Shown here in pieces: positions 1 through 5,435 of a stretch of 10,030 nucleotides of DNA. The DNA comes from Thermoplasmata archaeon (GTDB lineage: Archaea; Thermoplasmatota; Thermoplasmata; UBA10834), in contig DUKU01000012.1 in assembly GCA_013329135.1 (NCBI GenBank), positions 15,821 through 25,850 of the forward strand, given 5' to 3'. The translations under genes and the position numbers were made by a program. Below the pieces are notes generated by a model. The model searched no databases and was not told the DNA's origin. It worked only from the letters and a program-made list of their open reading frames with translations. The first letter of the stretch is position 1. The number at the start of each line of letters is the position of its first letter.

Positions 1-1460
1 GCGTTCGACCCGCCCGTGATGGCCTCGAGCCTGAACTGCTTGAGCACGATGTTCTTTGACACCGCGGTCCTTATGGCGCTCAGGCTGGCGTCTATCGGTC
101 CCACGCCAGTCTCAGAGGCCCTCCTCACCTCGCCATCAATGTTCAGGACGACGGTCGCGGTCGGCGTGAAGTTCAGGCCCGTGAAGACTGTGAACTCCTC
201 GAGCCTTATGACCGGCTCTACCTCCTGGCCCATGATGTCGTATGCAACTGCGAGCAGCTCAGCGTCATCCAGCTTCTTGCCGGACTCCGCGTACTTCTTG
301 ATCCTCGCGACGACCTCCTTCATCTGATCCGGCGTGAGGTCGAGGCCGTATTCCTTCAACTTGTTCTGGACCGCGTGCACTCCCGAGTGCTTACCGACGA
401 CCAGGGTCCTCTCCTTGCCAACTATCTCGGGGCGCATCGGCTCGTATGTCGATGATTCGCTCAGCACTCCGTGGACGTGGATGCCCGCCTCATGCGAGAA
501 TGCGTTCTCGCCGACGATGGCCTTGTTCGGCTGGACCGCGATGCCAGTGAGCTGTGATACCAGCCTCGACACGAAGGCCATCTTGCGGGTATTGATCCTG
601 GTCTTGAGGTTGTAGAACGCCTGGAGCCCCATGACGACCTCCTCGAGCGCGGCGTTGCCTGCTCTCTCCCCGAGGCCGTTGACCGTGACATGGACCTCCT
701 CAGCCCCTCCGAGCACCCCGGCGAGGGAGTTCGCCACCGACAGCCCGAAGTCGTCGTGGCAGTGGACTGCGAGGGGCACCTTGGTGTTCTTCCTCACCTG
801 GGCTACGAACTGCATCATCGCCTGCGGTGTCATGACGCCCACGGTGTCTGGGATGTCTATCCTGTCAACGCCCGCGTCTTCCACCGCTTTGTGTACGATG
901 TTCAGGAACGGGAGCTCTGTCCTTGTGGCGTCCTCGCAGCTGAACTCGACGATAAGGCCGTGCTGCTTCGCGTATTGTACGGACGCGACGGCCTTCTCAA
1001 CCGCTTCCTGCTGCGTGATCTTGAGCTTCTTCTCGAGGTGGACCTTGGATGTGGCCAGGAAGATGTGGACTGAGTCCACGTCGCAAGCAAGGGCCGCGTC
1101 GATGTCATGATTGGATGCCCTGCACAGGCTGCAGATCTCGCTCTTGAGCCCCGCGCCCGCGATCCTCTTGACCGCCTCGGCCTCCCCCTCGGAGTTGACG
1201 GCGAACCCGGCCTCGATGATGTCCACACCGAGCTCGTCGAGCGCCTGCGCGATCTTCAATTTGTCGTCGACCGACAAGGCCACGTTGGGCGTCTGCTCGC
1301 CGTCTCTCAGGGTCGTGTCGAGTATCTTGACCCTCTCAGGCATCCTGGTCGCCTGGAATATCTGCTTGTTGTACTCGCTCACGAACACGCCTGCATCGGG
1401 TACCCTGAACCCGGCCTCTTCGGTTGGTTTAGCATTCTCACTCGGAGCTTGTGTTGGCAT
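1..1460 (-). CDS. leuA: 2-isopropylmalate synthase-type enzyme (LeuA/CimA family), C-terminus cut by window edge
   Basis: This enzyme condenses acetyl-CoA with a 2-oxo acid: 2-oxoisovalerate for LeuA (first committed step of leucine synthesis) or pyruvate for the close relative CimA. The frame is open from ATG at 1460 to the window edge, 486 codons. A TIM-barrel domain spans about residues 43-310. It shows TLRDGEQTP (50-58), the metal-binding HCHDDFG (233-239) and NGLGERAGNAALEEV (261-275). GENAFSHEAGIHVHG (317-331) follows. From about residue 425 comes the LeuA-type regulatory dimer domain (FTPTATVVLNIDGEV), which in the family binds the feedback inhibitor. Family length is about 500-520, so some 20-35 residues are missing. 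Start: GGAGA lies 8 bases before this ATG, and an in-frame TGA lies upstream. The first ~40 residues are poorly conserved, so Met40 (1343) is an alternative. The stretch VHIFLATSKVH and RIDIPDTVGVM look more like archaeal LeuA than CimA from memory. Family membership is certain; substrate is not. Confidence 0.9.
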   Translation of the reverse strand, partial: MPTQAPSENAKPTEEAGFRVPDAGVFVSEYNKQIFQATRMPERVKILDTTLRDGEQTPNVALSVDDKLKIAQALDELGVDIIEAGFAVNSEGEAEAVKRIAGAGLKSEICSLCRASNHDIDAALACDVDSVHIFLATSKVHLEKKLKITQQEAVEKAVASVQYAKQHGLIVEFSCEDATRTELPFLNIVHKAVEDAGVDRIDIPDTVGVMTPQAMMQFVAQVRKNTKVPLAVHCHDDFGLSVANSLAGVLGGAEEVHVTVNGLGERAGNAALEEVVMGLQAFYNLKTRINTRKMAFVSRLVSQLTGIAVQPNKAIVGENAFSHEAGIHVHGVLSESSTYEPMRPEIVGKERTLVVGKHSGVHAVQNKLKEYGLDLTPDQMKEVVARIKKYAESGKKLDDAELLAVAYDIMGQEVEPVIRLEEFTVFTGLNFTPTATVVLNIDGEVRRASETGVGPIDASLSAIRTAVSKNIVLKQFRLEAITGGSN

Positions 1461-1468
1461 CAAAACAC

Positions 1469-1473
1469 TCTCC
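1469..1473 (-). promoter_or_regulatory. leuA ribosome binding site
   Basis: GGAGA on the minus strand sits 8 bases upstream of the leuA ATG and supports that start over the internal Met40. It is complementary to UCUCC in the last leucine codons of the upstream leader frame, so it could be masked by RNA pairing. Confidence 0.6.
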
Positions 1474-1493
1474 AAAAATCCTCACTGAAGCAC

Positions 1494-1553
1494 TTAGGCT
1501 AGGAGAAGCAGCCCCAAGGGCAGAATAAGCAGCGCGTTGCTCTTTGTTGCCAT
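1494..1553 (-). CDS. putative leucine-rich leader peptide of leuA (19 residues)
   Basis: A 19-codon frame, MATKSNALLILPLGLLLLA, lies between the presumed leuA promoter and leuA. Its TAA ends 33 bases before the leuA ATG. Eight of 19 codons are leucine (CTG, CTT, CTG, TTG, CTG, CTT, CTC, CTA), and four are consecutive near the end with four different codons, including CTA and CTT. A GGAGG ribosome binding site lies 6 bases before its ATG. Position, size and composition match leader peptides that sense charged leucine tRNA, such as enteric leuL, which also has a run of four leucines after a glycine. The frame overlaps an inverted repeat (see 1496-1562). Translation and a regulatory role are inferred. 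Alternatives are chance, or a tiny hydrophobic membrane peptide. Confidence 0.55.
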   Translation of the reverse strand: MATKSNALLILPLGLLLLA

Positions 1554-1562
1554 TCCTAGCCT
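1496..1562 (-). promoter_or_regulatory. inverted repeat enclosing the leader frame; possible attenuation structure
   Basis: On the minus strand AGGCTAGGA (1562-1554) is a perfect 9-base inverted match to TCCTAGCCT (1504-1496), with a possible G-U pair next to it. The left arm overlaps the leader Shine-Dalgarno sequence and ends just before its ATG. The right arm covers the last leucine codons and runs into the stop codon. Inside lies a small GCCC-TTG-GGGC hairpin (1521-1511). The right-arm region CUUCUCC can instead pair with GGAGA of the leuA ribosome binding site (1473-1469). A run of five T follows at 1478-1474. The pairing is seen in the sequence; alternative folding controlled by ribosomes is inferred. 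Confidence 0.5.
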
Positions 1563-1564
1563 CC
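1560..1564 (-). promoter_or_regulatory. ribosome binding site of the leader frame
   Basis: GGAGG, a strong Shine-Dalgarno match, lies 6 bases before the ATG at 1553. It partly overlaps the left arm of the inverted repeat, so pairing there would hide it. It is the main reason to believe the 19-codon frame is translated. Confidence 0.55.
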
Positions 1565-1580
1565 ATGATTAGTGGGTCCG

Positions 1581-1593
1581 CGCCTTATAGGCG
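1581..1593. promoter_or_regulatory. 13-base palindrome near the predicted leuA transcription start
   Basis: CGCCT-TAT-AGGCG is a perfect 5-base dyad around a 3-base centre. It sits just downstream of the predicted leuA start site, where a repressor operator could lie or where the RNA could form a short 5' hairpin. No regulator can be named. The core TATA-like bases may instead be a secondary promoter element. Confidence 0.3.
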
Positions 1594-1619
1594 TGGCAAA
1601 GCTCCTCATGGTCTCGCCC

Positions 1620-1637
1620 GATATAAATGTTTGTGGC
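1620..1637 (-). promoter_or_regulatory. leuA: BRE/TATA-like promoter for leader-leuA
   Basis: Minus-strand TTTATATC (1627-1620) preceded by the A-rich CCACAAACA resembles the archaeal TATA box with its BRE. With usual spacing, transcription would start near 1597, about 44 bases before the leader ATG and about 137 before leuA. Read on the plus strand, the same element is TATAAATG and could also serve a divergent pheA transcript starting near 1650. Start sites are predicted only. Confidence 0.5.
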
Positions 1638-1721
1638 TTTATCCAGCAGCCAGGCGCCTCATTCTAGTGGACAATTCTGTGCAGCGGACAGTGCTGGCTG
1701 GGCGCCAGTATCCTTGGAAGA

Positions 1722-1731
1722 GTAGAAATAG
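1722..1731 (+). promoter_or_regulatory. weak TATA-like element for leaderless pheA
   Basis: GTAGAAATAG is centred about 27 bases before the pheA ATG, the distance expected if transcription starts at or next to the start codon. The absence of a Shine-Dalgarno sequence fits this. The match to the TATA consensus is poor, and the TATAAATG at 1622-1629 is a rival. Confidence 0.25.
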
Positions 1732-1753
1732 GCTGATTCTTGTACAGCGTTCG

Positions 1754-2581
1754 ATGGTCAAAGCGAGGCGTTTGGTGGCGTTCCAGGGAGAGCGGGGTGC
1801 TTACTCGGAGGACGCGTGCGTCAAGCAGTTCGGCCCCGAAGTGGAGACGCGACCCTACCCGGACTTCGCTTCGGTCTTCAGCGCAGTCGAGAGGGACGAG
1901 GTCACGCACGCAGTCGTCCCTGTCGAAAACTCTATCGAGGGAAGCGTCACCCAGGTCAACGACCTACTCCTAGATCACGATCTCACTATTGTCGGCGAGG
2001 TCATCGTGCCCGTGAAGCACTGTCTGATAGTGGCCGAGGGCGCGACCATGGACTCGATCAGAGAGGTCATGAGCCATCCGCAGGCCCTCGGGCAGTGCAG
2101 GAAGTTCCTCGAGAACCATCCGGACTGGAAGACCATCGCATCGTACGACACGGCCGGCAGCGCGAGGATCGTCGCGGAGTCGATGCGGAGGGACGTCGCC
2201 GCCATCGCGAGCAGGAGGGCTGCGAAAGTCTACGGGCTCAAGATACTGAAGGAGGACATCCAGAGCGAGGACGCCAACTTCACGAGGTTCTTCGTGCTCG
2301 AGAAGAATCCCGGTCCGGTGGAGGGCGCGAACAAGACCTCCATCGTCTTCGCCACCAAGAACGCGCCGGGGGCGTTGCACATGTGCCTGGGTGAGTTCGC
2401 ATCCAGGGGCGTGAACCTGTCGAAGCTGGAGTCCAGGCCCAGGAAGAACAAGCCTTGGGTGTATGTCTTCTACGCGGACATCGAGGGCAGCATGGACGAC
2501 CCCGCCTGTCACGCAGCTGTGGGCGGCCTGCTCAAGACGGGCGCCTTCGTGAAGGTCCTGGGGTCGTACAAGAAGGCCTGA
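1754..2581 (+). CDS. pheA: prephenate dehydratase with ACT regulatory domain
   Basis: It converts prephenate to phenylpyruvate, the step that commits to phenylalanine, in the cytosol. The protein is 275 residues, normal for a monofunctional archaeal enzyme without chorismate mutase. The catalytic domain covers about 1-182: GERGAYSE (12-19), PVENSIEGSV (56-65), SHPQALGQC (107-115), YDTAGSA (131-137) and the NFTRFF signature with catalytic Thr177. The ACT domain covers about 194-275 with GALH (206-209) and ESRP (226-229), the known phenylalanine-binding motifs, so feedback inhibition is expected. The frame is open back to 1544, but those 70 extra codons resemble nothing and overlap the leuA promoter region. 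The ATG at 1754 fits family starts. No Shine-Dalgarno sequence precedes it, which suggests a leaderless transcript. It is divergent from leuA and convergent with the peptidase gene. Confidence 0.95.
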   Translation: MVKARRLVAFQGERGAYSEDACVKQFGPEVETRPYPDFASVFSAVERDEVTHAVVPVENSIEGSVTQVNDLLLDHDLTIVGEVIVPVKHCLIVAEGATMDSIREVMSHPQALGQCRKFLENHPDWKTIASYDTAGSARIVAESMRRDVAAIASRRAAKVYGLKILKEDIQSEDANFTRFFVLEKNPGPVEGANKTSIVFATKNAPGALHMCLGEFASRGVNLSKLESRPRKNKPWVYVFYADIEGSMDDPACHAAVGGLLKTGAFVKVLGSYKKA

Positions 2582-2600
2582 GCGTCGGCCATGTATGAAA

Positions 2601-2655
2601 AGCGGTAAAGTGTTTCTGGAAGTGGTTTGCACTTCTCGTCCCGTTCTGAACCGCT
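2601..2655. terminator. nested inverted repeats between convergent pheA and peptidase genes
   Basis: An outer pair AGCGGT (2601-2606) / ACCGCT (2650-2655) encloses an inner hairpin GAAGTG-gtttg-CACTTC (2619-2635). It fills the 74-base gap between the two convergent stop codons. It may act as a shared bidirectional termination or 3'-end structure. It lacks a clear T-run on the plus strand, so the role is uncertain. Confidence 0.35.
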
Positions 2656-3873
2656 CTAGGCGACCTTGTTCAGATCGACCGAGCGTCCTTCCCAGTTCGA
2701 GAAAGCGTTCACGAAGTCGTACCAGCTCGTCTCAGTGGCGAACGGCACGTTCACGTAGTCGTCCTTGATGGAGTGCATACCGTCGTTCGTCGAGGGCGCG
2801 TAGATCGCCATCCCGCTGGACTTGTAGTTGTGGTCCCCATTGATGCAGGCGAAGACGCCATCACTCACGACCTGCGAGACGACCGCGGCGGCTTTCTTTA
2901 TGCTCTTCTCCTCTATCGACTGGTCGCCGAACAGGTTGTCCGCGAAGCCCTTCAGGTCCACGTTGTACGGGTAGTAGTACTCCTGGGCCAGGATCAGGTC
3001 CCTCTGGATGCAGTTCATGTACACCACGAGCCATTCAAGGAGTTCGGCGCCCAATGCATCCACCGCCTCGGTGAGGTCGTCCATGTATGCCATGTCAAAG
3101 GCACTGATCGTCACGTCCTTGTAGCCGAGTTCCTGGTAGAACGCCGCATAGTCGACCGCAATCACCTCGGACAACTCCCTGCCGTCCATGTCGGCGTCGC
3201 CGACGAGGTCCCGAGCGATGTCGTCGTACGGGAAGCCCTGTCCCGGGATTGTCTCCTCGCTGAAGACGAGGTAGTCCGAGTAGTCCCTCACCTGGTATGC
3301 TACCTCAGGCATGGCCATCAGGCACTGGTCGAAGCCGATGACATCCATGATCTCCCCAGTGTGCGTGTACGCACCCTCGACCGCGTCCCTCAGCTCGACC
3401 ATCGTGATGCAGTCGTCGACGCCGGTCTCTTCGTAAGTCGTGTCGTCCCAGCAGAGGCCTCTCCATCCGCCTCCGTGGTCCCAGAGCACGAGCGCGTACT
3501 TGTCGGCCGGATAATCGTCGCAGCATATCTCGATGAATTCCTCAAGCACGTCCGGGTCGGCCATGTTCACTTCTTTCGGATAGCCATAGTCCCCGCCCAC
3601 GGACACGGAGCTCCCGAGCTCCACATACAGCAGGTCGGCATCCTCGCCATAGGTATCCATCAATACGACGAAGTTCACGTCCACGTTCGAGCCCACCGTC
3701 TCGAGCCAGTCCAGGTTCAGGACGCCCCACGATTCCAGGTTGTTGTCTGCGTCCAGATACACCATGAATGTCCATTTGGCGTTCGCTTCTCCAGCCGAGC
3801 TCGATGCGGGTGCCATCATGAGCACGAGCATCGCGACCGCGGCCGCAGCTCCAAATCTATAGGATTCCCTCAC
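2656..3873 (-). CDS. exported clostripain-like cysteine peptidase (family C11)
   Basis: A predicted secreted cysteine endopeptidase of the clostripain family, 405 residues. The N-terminus has Arg2 and Arg6 followed by a hydrophobic stretch (8-23) and a likely signal cleavage after SSSA (about residue 27). The family start motif WTFMVYLDADNNLE (34-47) follows. The catalytic His133 lies in LVLWDHGGGWRG (128-139) and the catalytic Cys184 in IGFDQCLMAMPEVAYQV (179-195). The mature protein is acidic. No C-terminal membrane anchor or sorting signal is seen. Family members often prefer cleavage after Arg or Lys; specificity here is unknown. Start: GTG at 3873 is the first start after an upstream TAA and preserves the whole signal peptide. 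A G-run (GGGGGG) lies 7 bases before it. The gene has its own 144-base upstream gap, so it is probably transcribed separately from the DUF835 gene. Confidence 0.85.
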   Translation of the reverse strand: MRESYRFGAAAAVAMLVLMMAPASSSAGEANAKWTFMVYLDADNNLESWGVLNLDWLETVGSNVDVNFVVLMDTYGEDADLLYVELGSSVSVGGDYGYPKEVNMADPDVLEEFIEICCDDYPADKYALVLWDHGGGWRGLCWDDTTYEETGVDDCITMVELRDAVEGAYTHTGEIMDVIGFDQCLMAMPEVAYQVRDYSDYLVFSEETIPGQGFPYDDIARDLVGDADMDGRELSEVIAVDYAAFYQELGYKDVTISAFDMAYMDDLTEAVDALGAELLEWLVVYMNCIQRDLILAQEYYYPYNVDLKGFADNLFGDQSIEEKSIKKAAAVVSQVVSDGVFACINGDHNYKSSGMAIYAPSTNDGMHSIKDDYVNVPFATETSWYDFVNAFSNWEGRSVDLNKVA

Positions 3874-3899
3874 TTCATTACCCCCCGATTACGGGCCGA

Positions 3900-3952
3900 G
3901 CGGGCCTCGTTCGCCCGCATATCCGCAGGCGTCTACCGCTCAGCTGTGAAGC
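3900..3952. repeat. two small inverted repeats in the gap upstream of the peptidase gene
   Basis: The gap 3874-4017 separates the DUF835 gene from the peptidase gene on the same strand. It holds a GC-rich hairpin GCGGGC-ctcgttc-GCCCGC (3900-3918) and, further upstream for the peptidase, a short dyad CAGCT-gtga-AGCTG (3939-3952). They could be a terminator for the upstream gene or part of the peptidase 5' untranslated region. A TTAATA-like stretch near 3970-3976 (minus) is the only TATA-like candidate and is weak. Confidence 0.3.
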
Positions 3953-4017
3953 TGTAACCTCAGTTATGCTATTAATCACTTGCCGATACGAATCGTACTG
4001 ACTCCCCGCGAAACCCT

Positions 4018-5373
4018 CTATGCGGACCCGCCTGAGGCGACCTTGAACCGCTTCCTGAGCTCCTCGATGCCCTCCTCCCCTCTCACGACCTTCCTGTCGC
4101 GCTCGAGGAGAGCGAGCTCCTTGTCATCGTATGCTTTCGGGTTTATCGCGATCAGGAGCCTTGTCTTGGTGATCCACGTGGTCTCGTTGAGCGAGTCCAG
4201 GTTCCTGAGCACCTTCCTGAAATCGTTGAATGTGATGAGGTACTCGACACCTTCCAGGAGGACTATGCTGTTCGGGTTGCTCTCCATGAACCTGATGACC
4301 GTGTCCGTCAGGACCGCCAGGCTCGTGGGCGCGACCCTGCGCTCCCCGGGCATCTCAGTGAGCCAGATGATGGGTGTGACCTGTATGTTGTAGTTCTCCC
4401 TGATGTTCTCAGGGTACTCTCTCGTGACCATGAGGCCTCTGGGTATGAGGAACTCCAGTGTGGCAGATGCGGATTCCTCCGATACGGGGAGGTCGGCGTC
4501 AGGCCTCAGGGGAAGGGAGATCAGCTCGGAGAACAGTCTCATCGAGCTCTCGGACTTCTCGTCCTCCATGAGGTATGGTCCCCTGGGTATGTCGTACGCT
4601 CTGAAACCGGACCTCTTGGCGCTCTCCACCTCGGGGTCGACGATCAATGCCGTGAACCTAGTGTCCGTCACCGTGCCCAGTATGGCTGCGAACAGGCCCA
4701 CCATGATCCAAGAATATGGGTTCGGGCCTTCGTAGCCGATCACGTACTCGAGCACGACGCCGAACAGGAACTCGATGATCGGTATCCCTATCATCGCCAG
4801 GGCCATGCCCTTCATGCCCCCGAACACCTCGAACTCCGTCCTGTGTCCGAGGCCGGACTCTTTGCTGGTGAACGGCAGGATGAAGTCGATCACGACCGAG
4901 GCCGCCAGGTACCCAATCACCATCCCGAGCAGGACCGTTTCGTCCGCGACCTCGCTCATCTGCGGGTTCATGGCCCACGAGTACACGATCACGAACAGGC
5001 CGATGACGCCCCATGTCGTGATGATGTTCACCGGATGCCTCTTCATCCAGTCGGAGAAGTGGTCCATGGTGCTGAATGTCCTGTAGCGGGTGTTCAGGGC
5101 CACGAGGCACACGGAGAGCCATATCGCCACGACGACGAACGTGATGTCAATGGCGATGCGCGCCTGCTCCGACCACGAGCCAAGGTAATCCTTGACTATC
5201 TCGAAGACCCACAGCATGACGACCGACGCCAGGAAGAGGGTGAATATCCAGCCCCTTATGACCGTGAAGAAGTCCGCCCTCATGCGCCGTATGTGCACGA
5301 CGGAGTAGCCCACGAGGAACAGGCCCAGGATGCTTGGGACTATGTCAAAGATGATCCTCTCAGCGTCCACCAT
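4018..5373 (-). CDS. seven-helix membrane protein with C-terminal DUF835 domain
   Basis: Function unknown. From the ATG at 5373 the protein is 451 residues. The N-terminal part has about seven hydrophobic segments, roughly residues 8-25, 39-57, 73-93, 116-133, 144-166, 192-213 and 220-242, so it sits in the membrane. The cytosolic-looking C-terminus (about 260-427) matches DUF835, a mostly archaeal domain: RGPYLMEDEK, GLMVTREYPENIRENYNIQVTPIIWLTE, SIVLLEGVEYLI and LLIAINPKAYDDKELALLERD. Pieces of about 25 residues rich in Ser/Glu (LRPDADLPVSEESASATLEF) interrupt the usual start of the domain. DUF835 often ends sensor-like membrane proteins in archaea, so a signalling role is a guess. Start: a GTG three codons upstream is possible, but AGGAGTGA lies where it would serve the ATG at 5373. 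The ilvD stop is 62 bases upstream, so read-through from that operon is possible. Confidence 0.8.
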   Translation of the reverse strand: MVDAERIIFDIVPSILGLFLVGYSVVHIRRMRADFFTVIRGWIFTLFLASVVMLWVFEIVKDYLGSWSEQARIAIDITFVVVAIWLSVCLVALNTRYRTFSTMDHFSDWMKRHPVNIITTWGVIGLFVIVYSWAMNPQMSEVADETVLLGMVIGYLAASVVIDFILPFTSKESGLGHRTEFEVFGGMKGMALAMIGIPIIEFLFGVVLEYVIGYEGPNPYSWIMVGLFAAILGTVTDTRFTALIVDPEVESAKRSGFRAYDIPRGPYLMEDEKSESSMRLFSELISLPLRPDADLPVSEESASATLEFLIPRGLMVTREYPENIRENYNIQVTPIIWLTEMPGERRVAPTSLAVLTDTVIRFMESNPNSIVLLEGVEYLITFNDFRKVLRNLDSLNETTWITKTRLLIAINPKAYDDKELALLERDRKVVRGEEGIEELRKRFKVASGGSA

Positions 5374-5435
5374 ATGAATCACTCCTGCCTGGGCTCAGGT
5401 CACACAAGGGCAATGGGGGCTAATGATTCTTGTCA
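5374..5435 (-). other. 62-base gap between ilvD and the DUF835 gene
   Basis: No clear TATA box or strong terminator is seen. The only dyad is a short ATGAT / ATCAT pair (5423-5438). AGGAGTGA just before the DUF835 ATG acts as its ribosome binding site. Co-transcription of the membrane protein gene with the amino-acid operon cannot be excluded. Confidence 0.35.

Noticed and set aside
1438..1566. Minus-strand 42-codon frame starting MEARNGNKEQ and overlapping the leuA start
   Set aside because: No ribosome binding site at a useful distance and unremarkable composition; the GGAGG fits the leucine-rich frame starting at 1553 instead.
1694..1709. Hairpin CTGGC-TGGGC-GCCAG before pheA as a terminator or riboswitch
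   Set aside because: The stem is only five base pairs, has no T-run and matches no riboswitch class I recognise.
1627..1725. Plus-strand 32-codon frame (MFVALSSSQ...) as a possible phenylalanine leader peptide for pheA
   Set aside because: It has only two Phe and no Tyr run, overlaps the TATA-like element, and has no ribosome binding site.
1544..1753. Longer reading frame in front of pheA with an ATG at 1544
   Set aside because: The extra 70 residues have no family counterpart and overlap the leuA promoter and leader on the other strand; the conserved protein begins at 1754.
2773..3957. Long plus-strand frame (394 codons) opposite the peptidase gene
   Set aside because: It is an antisense shadow: His/Val/Arg-rich composition with no family features, whereas the minus strand encodes an intact C11 peptidase.
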